Source of the DNA: DSCS01 sp035391585
Lineage (GTDB): Bacteria; Macinerneyibacteriota; Macinerneyibacteria; Macinerneyibacteriales; DSCS01
DNA length: 49,722 bases
Direction of reading: 5' to 3'
Assembly (NCBI GenBank): GCA_964574875.1
Contig: CAZNOX010000012.1
Span: forward strand, 1-49,722
Part shown: in pieces, positions 1 to 7,388 of the stretch
How the letters are laid out: each line of letters opens with the position of its first letter
Numbering within the stretch: position 1 is the first letter of the stretch
Notes under the pieces: model-generated
The model's database searches: none
What the model saw: only the letters and a program-made list of their open reading frames with translations
What the model was told of the DNA's origin: nothing
Program-made: the position numbers and the translations under genes

Positions 1-38
1 TCCAGGACCGGATGTTCCTTAATACGATAATCAGACAT
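1..38 (-). CDS. 5' end of an unidentified gene (partial)
   Basis: Only the first 12 codons lie in the window (MSDYRIKEHPVL, continuing off the left edge). The ATG is preceded by a strong AGGAGGAG ribosome binding site and by a good promoter at 107-134, so the start is well supported. The N-terminal sequence reminds me of the small 2Fe-2S/FAD oxidoreductase subunits related to sarcosine oxidase alpha, which often begin with a similar RI-x-x-HP-x-L stretch, but twelve residues are too few to assign a function. Confidence 0.6.
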   Translation of the reverse strand, partial: MSDYRIKEHPVL

Positions 39-106
39 ATCTCCTCCTCGTCATTGCGTGAAAGGGAACCTGATCCTTCTTCTGAAGATCTTATTTTTAC
101 AGGTGG

Positions 107-134
107 ATTATATCAAATGAAACCGTGTTGTAAA
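107..134 (-). promoter_or_regulatory. Sigma70-type promoter for the left-edge gene
   Basis: On the minus strand TTTACA (129-134) and a perfect TATAAT (107-112) are 16 bases apart, about 70 bases upstream of the ATG at 38. It lies in the gap after the nadE operon, where no other role is apparent. Confidence 0.7.
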
Positions 135-166
135 TCACTTTTTTGAAAGCGGACTATGCCCGGACA

Positions 167-421
167 CTATTTCTGAAAGGGGGAAGGAGGGCATCCCCTC
201 TTTCTGGAGATGAAGAAGAGACACCGTTTTCTGAACAGAGAAAAGAAGAGAAGCGAAATAAAAAGAAAAGCGAAAAACTGAAGCGCAGGGGGGGCGATGA
301 TAAGCGAGAGGACCCCGGTGAGACAAGCGGCCACTCCCAGACCCGCAGCATAGAGCCGTGCCGAAAAGACCTCCAGCGCGAAAAACAGAAGACCGGCAGA
401 GATCCAGAAGAGCTGGATCAT
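167..421 (-). CDS. NfeD-like membrane protein lacking the OB-fold domain
   Basis: The 84-residue product has two or three hydrophobic helices (about residues 2-20, 24-42 and 45-62) in the pattern of the N-terminal membrane part of short NfeD proteins, which in known families is followed by a soluble OB-fold of roughly 70 residues. Here the protein ends in a short basic tail after the last helix. The ATG overlaps the nadE stop codon (TGATG), so it is the last gene of the aminotransferase-TPR-nadE operon and probably translationally coupled; a GTG one codon earlier is possible. NfeD proteins usually partner with SPFH/flotillin proteins; none is seen nearby. It may be a decayed or frameshifted gene. 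The family call is moderate. Confidence 0.5.
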   Translation of the reverse strand: MIQLFWISAGLLFFALEVFSARLYAAGLGVAACLTGVLSLIIAPPALQFFAFLFISLLFFSLFRKRCLFFISRKRGCPPSPFQK

Positions 422-1221
422 CACACCCTCCTCCTCTCCGGGATAAAAATAGGCGGGGGGAGACGTTTATGGGAGGCTTTCTGTATCATCATGGCCACAC
501 GTGTTTCGATCTCCTCTCTCTTCACAGGAACAGGACACTCTTTTGGAATGGGCATGGAATAGACACGGCGGATCCCGTATTCCAACTCGTCATATGTCAT
601 CCCGATCTCACCCTCATCCGTCTGCCCATGCCATAATCCTCCCGAAGGGACACGTCCCAGGATCTTTTCCGTGACTCCCATGGCCCGTCCCAGGGCGATC
701 ACCTCTCTTTTAAAGAGATGACTGATGGGAAGAAGGTCCACCCCTCCATCCCCGTATTTTGTAAAGTAACCGATCTCCAGTTCTGTCCTGTTTCCTGTTC
801 CCAGGACAAGGTAGTTCCTCTTCTGAGCATGGGCATAGAGAAGGATCATCCTCATGCGCGACTTGATATTGGCCAGAGCTGTCTTTTCACGCAGGTCGTC
901 CACCTCTTTGAGGTCGGTCCTTGTGATCTGCGACCCCGACAGAGCCGCCAGGGGACGGTAGGCCTCTTCAAGGTCAAGGAATTGAAAGGGGATGGCGTGC
1001 TCTTCACACAGCTCACGGGCCAACGCTTCATCTTCATGCTGATTTCCGCAGGGCATGATCAGCCCCAGGACATCTCCGGGAAAAGCTTTCTGCGCAAGAA
1101 GGAGGGTGACAGCGGAATCGACTCCTCCGGAGACTCCCACGACGACACCTTCTCCCCGGGCATTGCTGACTTTCTCATAGATCCATAAGACGATCTCTTC
1201 ACTCAATGTCTGATAATCCAT
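421..1221 (-). CDS. nadE: NAD(+) synthase, ammonia-dependent type
   Basis: NadE makes NAD from nicotinate adenine dinucleotide, ATP and ammonia in the cytoplasm. The 266-residue protein has the N-type pyrophosphatase loop SGGVDS near residue 32, the downstream LGTGNRTELEIGYFTKYGD signature and an SGGLWHGQTDE segment typical of the family. It lacks the N-terminal glutaminase domain of long NadE, so free ammonia should be the nitrogen source. The start at 1221 is chosen over an in-frame ATG nine codons upstream because it follows GGGGAG at good spacing and sits two bases after the preceding stop. It is the fourth gene of a five-gene minus-strand operon. Confidence 0.93.
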   Translation of the reverse strand: MDYQTLSEEIVLWIYEKVSNARGEGVVVGVSGGVDSAVTLLLAQKAFPGDVLGLIMPCGNQHEDEALARELCEEHAIPFQFLDLEEAYRPLAALSGSQITRTDLKEVDDLREKTALANIKSRMRMILLYAHAQKRNYLVLGTGNRTELEIGYFTKYGDGGVDLLPISHLFKREVIALGRAMGVTEKILGRVPSGGLWHGQTDEGEIGMTYDELEYGIRRVYSMPIPKECPVPVKREEIETRVAMMIQKASHKRLPPPIFIPERRRV

Positions 1222-1223
1222 CT

Positions 1224-1559
1224 CTACTCCCCGTGTGTCCGGACCCATCCTTTTCCGATGCGCCGTTCCCAGCCTTTGAGTTTATAGACGGCCCCGCGAA
1301 TACCGGGCATGATCCTGATCTGCCTGTCCAGGGCTTCCAGGGTGGAACGGTATTCATGACTGAGTTTTTCCTGGATCAGCTCTTCGGAATAGTAAAAGTC
1401 ACGCCTGATCCTCATGACCGCCACGTCCTGACGTTCGATCTTCCCTTTGATATAGGCGACTCCATTGATCACAGAGATATCCAATAGAGACGTCTGAAGC
1501 CCGAGGCTCACAATAACACGTCTGACCATGGAGGTGAGTTGAAAATCATTAATACTCAT
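1224..1559 (-). CDS. Small BON-like protein, function unknown
   Basis: The 111-residue cytoplasmic-looking protein has no signal peptide. Its first half (residues 10-40) has the spacing of a BON domain: a short helix, then I-x-V-x-x-G-V-A-Y-I-K-G, and a later LEALDRQIRIMPGIRGAVYK stretch like the helix-strand end of a BON repeat. BON domains are thought to bind membranes or ligands, but I cannot assign a role. The start overlaps the TPR gene stop by one base (TAATG), indicating coupled translation, and nadE follows two bases after its stop. Confidence 0.7.
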   Translation of the reverse strand: MSINDFQLTSMVRRVIVSLGLQTSLLDISVINGVAYIKGKIERQDVAVMRIRRDFYYSEELIQEKLSHEYRSTLEALDRQIRIMPGIRGAVYKLKGWERRIGKGWVRTHGE

Positions 1560-2683
1560 TATCTGATATACCGTTCCAAAGCGTCCAGGGCCTCCTTTTC
1601 GCTTATTGACTTTTTGTCCTGCAAAAAACGGATCAGCGTTTTCAGGTAATTCGGGGAGACCGTCCTGACCACATCATCCCACAGTCCTTCCATCATCTCC
1701 TGCTTCAGGCCCGGTTCTTTTTCAAGCAGGGCAAAGACATCCTCCACAGGATCTTTCTTTTTCATAGAGTGAAAGATCCTGAATGTTCCGGCCAGTGACG
1801 GGTCGATGATCCCGTCGATAAAGGTTTCCACAACAGACGTATCGTCTTTGAGCATCAACAACCGAAACTTCAGCATATTGGCAGAAAAATACCTGGAGTT
1901 CACTGAAAGGGCCTTGTCGCAATAGTCCAGCGCTTTTCCGATATCATTTTCAGAGAAATAGTACTCGGCCAGCCTGTAGGCCACGTCAGGCCAGTCAGGA
2001 TGACGTTCATAGACCTCGTGGAGAAGCTCCCGGGCCCGGTCGAAATGGCCCAGTTCCGATTCCACATAGGAGAGCTCAAGGCCGATCTTTTCATGCTCGG
2101 GCTGAGTGGAGAGCCCTTCACGCAGGGCCTCACCTGCAAGAGTGAGTTCTCCCTGGGCATAACACAACTGCCCCAGGGCAAGAAGGACCTCAGCCTTTTT
2201 CGCTGATGCAAAAAAGGCGGCAAAAAAGTAGAGAAAGGCCTTTCTCCATCGGCTTTCGGTTTGAGCGATGCGTCCCAGGATAAGATAATATTCACCGGCC
2301 AGGGCCCCTTTGAAAAAGGACTCCTCCATCACACTTTCCAGCTTCTCCGCCTGTTCACTCAAGGAGAGAAACTGGATGGCCGGATAACTGCTTTTGTCCG
2401 GAGCATGACAGTCTCCGGTTTCCATATGATTCCTGGCGGAAAGATACTTGTCATAATGATCATTGATCTTGATGAGTTCCGTCATGTACTTTCGCGATTC
2501 GTCCTTACGGCCTGAACAATGGAGAAGGATGGAAAAAGGGAAAAGGACATCCGGATATCCTTTCCCCTGATTCAGCATCTCCTTGAAAAAAGCCTCTGCT
2601 TCAACGCTGTCCTGTTCCATCTCGCGGGCCAGAGCCGTGATCTCTTCACGTTTGATGAGTGTCCTGATATTTTCAGTCATCAT
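1559..2683 (-). CDS. TPR-repeat protein
   Basis: The 374-residue soluble protein contains a run of tetratricopeptide-like helical repeats from about residue 130 to 270 (for example the helices around YLILGRIAQTESRWRKAFLY and YRLAEYYFSENDIGKALDYC) and no membrane segment or signal peptide. Such proteins act as interaction scaffolds; the client is unknown. The AGGTGA that serves as ribosome binding site includes the stop codon of the aminotransferase gene eight bases upstream, so the two are likely co-transcribed. The last 100 residues are helical without a recognisable domain. Confidence 0.85.
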   Translation of the reverse strand: MMTENIRTLIKREEITALAREMEQDSVEAEAFFKEMLNQGKGYPDVLFPFSILLHCSGRKDESRKYMTELIKINDHYDKYLSARNHMETGDCHAPDKSSYPAIQFLSLSEQAEKLESVMEESFFKGALAGEYYLILGRIAQTESRWRKAFLYFFAAFFASAKKAEVLLALGQLCYAQGELTLAGEALREGLSTQPEHEKIGLELSYVESELGHFDRARELLHEVYERHPDWPDVAYRLAEYYFSENDIGKALDYCDKALSVNSRYFSANMLKFRLLMLKDDTSVVETFIDGIIDPSLAGTFRIFHSMKKKDPVEDVFALLEKEPGLKQEMMEGLWDDVVRTVSPNYLKTLIRFLQDKKSISEKEALDALERYIR

Positions 2684-2691
2684 TAATCATA

Positions 2692-3882
2692 TCACCTGTT
2701 TCTATAAGTCTCAAGGGCCAGTCCCAGAAGCTGGATACTCCGCCTCATGTCAGCTTCTTTCAGGACATAGGCGATCCTGATCTCGTTTTTCCCTTTCCCG
2801 GGGGTGGCATAAAACCCGCTGGCCGGGGCCACCATGACCGTCTCCCCCTCATGAGAAAAACTTTCCAGGAGCCAGCGTGCAAAATCTTCAGCATTGTCAA
2901 TGGGAAGCTTCACCACGGTGTAAAACGCCCCTGCCGGTTTATGAAAAGTCACACCTTCGATCCGCCCGAGCTCTTCGAAGACCACATCACGGCGTTTCTT
3001 ATATTCTGAACGAGCCTCATCCAGATAATCCGTCCCTGTCCCGTAGAGAGCCACAGAGAGCACCTGGTCGATGGTGGGCGGACAAAGCCTGGCCTGGGCC
3101 AGGACCATGGCGGCATCGATAAACTCCCTGTTCTTTGTGATCATGGCCCCGATACGGGCTCCGCAGGCGGAATAGCGTTTGGAGACAGAATCAATGAGGA
3201 TCACGCGCTGAGCATGCTCTTTAAAGTGCATGACACTGCTGTGCTCCCGTCCGTCATAGACAAACTCGTTATAGACTTCATCACCGATCACGGTGAGATT
3301 GTAATCTTCGGCGAGCCGGAAGACTTTTTCCATGTCTTCACGGGTATGGACTGTCCCTGTGGGGTTGTTGGGAGAGCAGATCAGGATCGCCCTGGTGTTT
3401 TCGGTCACCGCCTCCTCCATCTCTTCTTCGGAAGGAAGGTGAAACCCGTTTTCCACCGTGGTGGTGAGAGGTTTGATCCTGACGCCGGCCATCTTTGCAA
3501 AACCGTTGTAATTGGCGTAATAGGGCTCAGGGATGAGGACTTCATCGCCTGTATCCAGAGAGACCATAAAAGCAAAATAGATCGCTTCGCTTCCGCCGTT
3601 GGTCACCATGACATCCTTCTCATTCACATCATACCCGATCCCGCTGAAATAACCCGCCATGGCTTCGCGTAATTCCGGAATACCGTTGGATGGAGCATAC
3701 GAGAGGACTTTTTCCTGAAAAGAGTGCAGGGCATCAAAGGCTTCCGGGGGTGTCTCCACATCAGGCTGCCCGATATTGATGTGATAGACCTTGATCCCTC
3801 TTTTTTTGGCTGCATCGGAGAAAGGAACTAATTTACGGATGGGTGACGGAGGAATGGTACTCATTCTTTTACTCACAGGCAT
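2692..3882 (-). CDS. Class I/II PLP-dependent aminotransferase
   Basis: The 396-residue protein is a fold-type I aminotransferase of the aspartate aminotransferase Ib kind. Seen in the sequence are the N-terminal INIGQPDVETP substrate region, NPTGT in the pyridine-ring region, the GDEVYNEFVYDG segment and the PLP lysine in DSVSKRYSACGARIG. The amino acid specificity cannot be read from the sequence. AAGGAG lies seven bases before the ATG. It heads a five-gene operon, but an intrinsic terminator ends only 16 bases upstream, so its transcription must come from read-through or from a promoter above the hairpin. Confidence 0.9.
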   Translation of the reverse strand: MPVSKRMSTIPPSPIRKLVPFSDAAKKRGIKVYHINIGQPDVETPPEAFDALHSFQEKVLSYAPSNGIPELREAMAGYFSGIGYDVNEKDVMVTNGGSEAIYFAFMVSLDTGDEVLIPEPYYANYNGFAKMAGVRIKPLTTTVENGFHLPSEEEMEEAVTENTRAILICSPNNPTGTVHTREDMEKVFRLAEDYNLTVIGDEVYNEFVYDGREHSSVMHFKEHAQRVILIDSVSKRYSACGARIGAMITKNREFIDAAMVLAQARLCPPTIDQVLSVALYGTGTDYLDEARSEYKKRRDVVFEELGRIEGVTFHKPAGAFYTVVKLPIDNAEDFARWLLESFSHEGETVMVAPASGFYATPGKGKNEIRIAYVLKEADMRRSIQLLGLALETYRNR

Positions 3883-3898
3883 GTCAGTCTCCTTTTTG

Positions 3899-3937
3899 AA
3901 AAAAAAAAGGCACGAAGATGATGTTCTCCGTGCCTTT
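3899..3937 (-). terminator. Intrinsic terminator after tonB, just ahead of the aminotransferase gene
   Basis: On the minus strand AAAGGCACG pairs perfectly with CGTGCCTTT (arms 3929-3937 and 3906-3914, 14-base loop) and runs into ten T residues. It lies 26 bases after the tonB stop and 16 bases before the aminotransferase start, leaving no room for a promoter between them. Confidence 0.9.
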
Positions 3938-3963
3938 CTGTTCTTAGAAGTTGTATAGCTTCA

Positions 3964-4578
3964 TCAACGCAAGGTGAAGTTGTACGTAAACCCGAACCAG
4001 ACGGCCACGGGAACACCGTTGTTTTCTGCAGGCTTGAACTTCGCCCGGTAGGCTGCTTCCACAGCGGCTTTATCCAGAGCTTCGGAAACACCCTTCATCA
4101 AAACAACTCTCTTCACATCACCGTTGATGTCGATCCATGCTTTGACAAACACACGTCCCTCGAGGCCGGCTTTTCTGGCCAGTTCGGGATACTCCGGCGG
4201 CGGTTTACTCACAACGACCGGAGCATTGGAGTAAGGAATAAACGCATCGGGGGGCGGAATCTCAGTGTCCACCGCCTGCTGATCCAGATCAAGGTCTGTA
4301 TCAGCAATAGTCGCTTCCTCATCCACATCTTCGTCCTCTTCAGCCTCCACAACCTGCTTGGGTTTCTGGACGACCTGAGGTTCTGTGGGTTCCTGGATCA
4401 CTTCTGTCTGATCCACCACATCGACTTTCACTTCTCTGATCTTCTTGGGCCTGTAAGGCTGCGGCTTGGGACTGGGAATTGTCCACAACATCAGAAGAAT
4501 CAAAGCAAAGCTGGCAATAAGAGCTATCCGTGTGAACAACGGATCCATGTCCTGTAGTCGCTTAACATGTTCTGCCAT
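3964..4578 (-). CDS. tonB: TonB energy-transducing protein
   Basis: TonB spans the periplasm and passes proton-motive force from ExbB/ExbD to outer-membrane receptors. The 204-residue protein has a single N-terminal anchor (about 17-34), a proline/lysine- and then very acid-rich spacer (about 40-105, including EAEEDEDVDEEATIAD), and a C-terminal TonB domain starting at PPEYPELARKAGLEGRVFV with the usual end AVEAAYRAKFKPAENNG. It closes the exbB-exbD-exbD-tonB operon, six bases after the second exbD, and is followed by a strong terminator. The BtuB-type receptor at 34477 is a likely client. Confidence 0.92.
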   Translation of the reverse strand: MAEHVKRLQDMDPLFTRIALIASFALILLMLWTIPSPKPQPYRPKKIREVKVDVVDQTEVIQEPTEPQVVQKPKQVVEAEEDEDVDEEATIADTDLDLDQQAVDTEIPPPDAFIPYSNAPVVVSKPPPEYPELARKAGLEGRVFVKAWIDINGDVKRVVLMKGVSEALDKAAVEAAYRAKFKPAENNGVPVAVWFGFTYNFTLR

Positions 4579-4584
4579 TGCTCA

Positions 4585-5007
4585 TCACCTCCCGCCGCTT
4601 TCGACATTTGCACCCAAAACCACCCGGAGGGCTCCGGAGGCTTTGAGCTCCTCAAAGACGGCATCCACAGCACCGTAACGGGCTGTCTTGTCGGCTTTGA
4701 TCTCCACGATCAGCTCTCCGTTGGTCTCAAACATCTTTTGATCCATCAGATTGCTGACGAACTCCATGGGAACGAATTTATCCTCGATAGCCACTTTGCC
4801 CTGATCGTTGATCCAGACGATGGCCAGGTTCTTTCTCTGGAGTTTCTCAACCTTTTCAGCCAAGGGGAGTTGCAAGTCGATTCCGCTGTCCACCTTAAAT
4901 ACCGTTGTGACCATGAAGAATACCAGCAAGAGGAAGGCGATATCCGCCATGGAAGCGGTGGGTATCTTGGCGTCAGCGCTTTTCTTTTTCCGTTTAATAA
5001 CAGCCAT
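4585..5007 (-). CDS. exbD: ExbD/TolR biopolymer transport protein (second copy)
   Basis: The 140-residue protein has one membrane helix beginning SMADIAFLLLVFFMVTTVF, with the essential membrane aspartate at residue 22, and a periplasmic domain ending with repeats of the ExbD type. It lies 11 bases after the first exbD and six before tonB. The two ExbD proteins share the membrane signature but differ in their periplasmic parts, so they may form a mixed dimer in the ExbB pore. Confidence 0.92.
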   Translation of the reverse strand: MAVIKRKKKSADAKIPTASMADIAFLLLVFFMVTTVFKVDSGIDLQLPLAEKVEKLQRKNLAIVWINDQGKVAIEDKFVPMEFVSNLMDQKMFETNGELIVEIKADKTARYGAVDAVFEELKASGALRVVLGANVESGGR

Positions 5008-5018
5008 GACTTCCCTCG

Positions 5019-5429
5019 CTATCTTTTCTTGTTAACTTGTAATGAAATCTTTTTCATTCCGATCTTCTTCATTTCGTCGAAGATACTCAACATCCATTCG
5101 TAGCGGGCATTGACGTCTGTCTTAATGATCACAACCAGCTTGTCGTTCTCCTTCATCCGGGATTCGACATAGTTGGAGATGGTTGTCAATTCCTGCATCG
5201 GCTGATCGTCCACGTAGATGTTTCCCGCACTGTTGATAAAGATTTTGCACAGATTCTGTTTGGGGATCTTCGCCGAACCTTGAGCTTCTCCAGGCAACAT
5301 GATGGACAGGCCCTTGTCATTAAAGAACCCTGTCGTCACCATGAAGAAGATCAGCAGAAGGAACGCAATATCCGCCATGGATGAATCGGGGATATCCTCC
5401 TGCACTTTCAAGCGACTTTTTCTTAACAT
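5019..5429 (-). CDS. exbD: ExbD/TolR biopolymer transport protein (first copy)
   Basis: The 136-residue protein has a basic cytoplasmic start, a single membrane helix opening with SSMADIAFLLLIFFMVTTGF (conserved aspartate at residue 20) and a periplasmic domain. It sits 14 bases after exbB. Tandem exbD genes behind exbB are common in spirochaetes and Bacteroidetes-like bacteria. The protein forms the moving, proton-coupled core of the TonB motor. Confidence 0.92.
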   Translation of the reverse strand: MLRKSRLKVQEDIPDSSMADIAFLLLIFFMVTTGFFNDKGLSIMLPGEAQGSAKIPKQNLCKIFINSAGNIYVDDQPMQELTTISNYVESRMKENDKLVVIIKTDVNARYEWMLSIFDEMKKIGMKKISLQVNKKR

Positions 5430-5443
5430 GCGTCCCCCTTCAA

Positions 5444-6067
5444 TTATTTTGCCCTGGCCTGTGTCTTCAAAATCTCGATGAACTCTCTTGTGCTCTCTTC
5501 AACGCTCAGAATGATGGCTGAGACTTTTGCTGTGAAGTAGTTGTAGAACAGGTTGACCGGAATAGCGATGGTCAGACCAGTCGCGGTGGTGATCAACGCT
5601 TCGGAAATACCGGAGGCCACAACTGTGGCTTCAACGCTACCCGCCATGGCGATGGCGTCAAAGGCGTGGATCATACCGAGAACTGTCCCGAGGAACCCGA
5701 TCATGGGGGCGACGGTAAATCCTGTAACCAGGAAGGTCAGGTTCTTCTCAAGGAAGGCCAGCTCGGTGTTGGCTGTACTTTCGATTGATTTTTCCACTTC
5801 ATCCATGTCCCCGTTTGTCTGCTGAAATTTCAGCAATCCGGCTCTCATGATAGAGGGCACCGGGCCGGGAGTCACTTCACACACTTCGATCGCTTCGTCA
5901 ACGTTTCCCTGAACGAGGTGAGATTTAAACTCCACGAGGAATTTCTTGGCTGACCTGGTCGCTTTGGCGTAGACAATAAAACGCTCAATAATAACGACTA
6001 ATGATAATATTGCCACCAGGGCAAGAAGATACATTACAGATCCACCTCTTACAAAAAGTTCCATCAT
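5444..6067 (-). CDS. exbB: ExbB/TolQ-MotA family proton channel
   Basis: The 207-residue inner-membrane protein has an N-terminal helix (about 9-28), a cytoplasmic stretch, and two more helices near residues 115-135 and 155-180; the TVAPMIGFLGTVLGMIHAFD segment is the family signature. With ExbD it forms the proton-driven motor for TonB. I start it at the ATG at 6067 because AGGGAGG lies eight bases upstream; an ATG ten codons earlier has no ribosome binding site. It is the first gene of the exbB-exbD-exbD-tonB operon and has its own consensus promoter. Confidence 0.93.
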   Translation of the reverse strand: MMELFVRGGSVMYLLALVAILSLVVIIERFIVYAKATRSAKKFLVEFKSHLVQGNVDEAIEVCEVTPGPVPSIMRAGLLKFQQTNGDMDEVEKSIESTANTELAFLEKNLTFLVTGFTVAPMIGFLGTVLGMIHAFDAIAMAGSVEATVVASGISEALITTATGLTIAIPVNLFYNYFTAKVSAIILSVEESTREFIEILKTQARAK

Positions 6068-6096
6068 AATAAAAACCTCCCTATTCTGTTTTTTCA

Positions 6097-6125
6097 ATTA
6101 TAATAACGCCAAAATCAGAAGTCAA
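6097..6125 (-). promoter_or_regulatory. Sigma70 promoter of the exbBD-tonB operon
   Basis: TTGACT (6120-6125) and a perfect TATAAT (6097-6102) are separated by 17 bases on the minus strand, giving a leader of about 25 bases before the exbB start. Confidence 0.85.
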
Positions 6126-6137
6126 TAAAAATATTGA
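6122..6137. promoter_or_regulatory. Palindrome over the exbB -35 box, possible operator
   Basis: TCAATA-AAAA-TATTGA is a perfect inverted repeat that overlaps the -35 hexamer. The position suits a repressor site, and TonB systems are commonly metal-regulated, but the sequence is AT-rich and matches no operator consensus I know. Confidence 0.3.
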
Positions 6138-6231
6138 AAAGCCAAGACAAAAAGGGCAAAACGCTTTTTTATTGTTTTCAAGGCACTTAACATTTCATTA
6201 CGTTTTGAATAATTTTAATATAGTGCCTCTT

Positions 6232-6777
6232 TTAACGATTCAGACGCCCGATGGCCGGACGGATCCGGCGGGCTGCGAAAAGAGCTCCTGCTGTCTTGAG
6301 AAGATCCAGGGGAAGGAACGGGATGACCCCGTATCTGATCACCAGTTTCAAAGGGAACTCTCCTCCCAGGGTGATGTTCTTCACCCAGTAGAGCCAGGCC
6401 CCTCCTGTGAGATAGATCACGCCCAGGCCTGCAGCCAGCGCGAGGAATCCTCCCCAAAGAGTCCTTGTCCGGGGATAGAGCACCCCCGCCAGGACTCCTC
6501 CCAGAGCAAAACCGGCAATATACCCGAAGGTGGGGGAGACGAGATATCCCGGCCCGCCTCCTCCGGAAAAGACCGGCAATCCGGCCAGCCCGAGGATCAT
6601 ATAGAGGAGGGCCGGCAGTGCCCCTCTCACTCCGAGAAGAGCCGGCCCCAGAAGGGCGATAAAGACCTGGAGAGTGAACGGGACTCCTCCGGGAAGGGGG
6701 ATCCTGATCAGCGACCCCGCAATGAGGAGGGCGGTCATCAGGGCTGTTACAGAGAGATGAAAGGCGGGGTTTTTCAT
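6232..6777 (-). CDS. bioY: BioY biotin transporter substrate-binding membrane protein
   Basis: BioY is the S-component of the energy-coupling-factor biotin importer. The 181-residue protein is almost entirely hydrophobic with about six helices and shows the family features: IPLPGGVPFTLQVFIALLGP near residue 26, GGGGPGYLVSPTFGYIAGF near 71 and a LPLDLLKTAGA segment near the end. The start overlaps the pgeF stop (ATGA). It is the last gene of the seven-gene envelope operon; no ECF ATPase is in the window, so it must share one or work alone. Confidence 0.92.
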   Translation of the reverse strand: MKNPAFHLSVTALMTALLIAGSLIRIPLPGGVPFTLQVFIALLGPALLGVRGALPALLYMILGLAGLPVFSGGGGPGYLVSPTFGYIAGFALGGVLAGVLYPRTRTLWGGFLALAAGLGVIYLTGGAWLYWVKNITLGGEFPLKLVIRYGVIPFLPLDLLKTAGALFAARRIRPAIGRLNR

Positions 6778-7388
6778 TCCGTCTCTCCAAGCCGGATCCA
6801 GGCTCCGTGCCGTTTTGGTGTTCCGTTACGCCTGTAGCTGAAGAGGGACGGCGTGCATATGGTACACCTGGAGTCCACAGTAACAGACCGGCAGCCCCGC
6901 CGGACAAGACAATGTTCCAGGTATCCCGGGATATCCAGAAAATAAGCCCCATGCCTCTTTTCGACAAACGGCATCATGCTCCCGGGAAGCGAGGGGAAAA
7001 TATCCTCCCTGACTTCATAACAGCAGGCCAGCGCCGACGGGAAAAGATGAGCGGAAAGGCCCGAGGGGCTGATTCCCTCACGGGCCATGAGGTCAAGGCC
7101 CCTGTCCAGGATCCCGGCGGCTGCCCCTCTCCATCCTGCATGAAGGATCATGGCCGCCTTCCCCGGGGCCCACATGGCCACAGCCGGACAGTCCGCGACC
7201 CTGATCATGAGCGTCAGCTCCGGAGTCCGGGTCATGAGGCCGTCGCAAGGGCCGTAGACTCCCTCCTCTGTAACCGGAAGGACTGTTGTCCCGTGCTTCT
7301 GGCGGCATAACGCCGCAGGACGTAAAAAGGACGGGACCTCTCCAGTGGAGAGGTCCTCAAGAAGAAACCCGGCCTCGGCCACGGTCAA
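6774..7388 (-). CDS. pgeF: PgeF/YfiH family (DUF152) multicopper-type or peptidoglycan-editing enzyme
   Basis: Members of this family were called polyphenol oxidases and later shown to act on nucleosides or to edit peptidoglycan precursors. The 204-residue protein has the three metal-site motifs: QKHGT (about residue 30), VADCPAV (about 65) and HAGWRG (about 83). It starts at a TTG that overlaps the secA stop (TTGA), which suggests coupled translation; a GTG two codons later is an alternative. It is somewhat shorter at the N-terminus than the roughly 240-residue E. coli homologue. Confidence 0.85.
   Translation of the reverse strand: MTVAEAGFLLEDLSTGEVPSFLRPAALCRQKHGTTVLPVTEEGVYGPCDGLMTRTPELTLMIRVADCPAVAMWAPGKAAMILHAGWRGAAAGILDRGLDLMAREGISPSGLSAHLFPSALACCYEVREDIFPSLPGSMMPFVEKRHGAYFLDIPGYLEHCLVRRGCRSVTVDSRCTICTPSLFSYRRNGTPKRHGAWIRLGETE

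Noticed and set aside
6180..6231. Possible hairpin GGCACT...AGTGCC after bioY
   Set aside because: The loop is over 30 bases and no T run follows directly, so I do not call a terminator.
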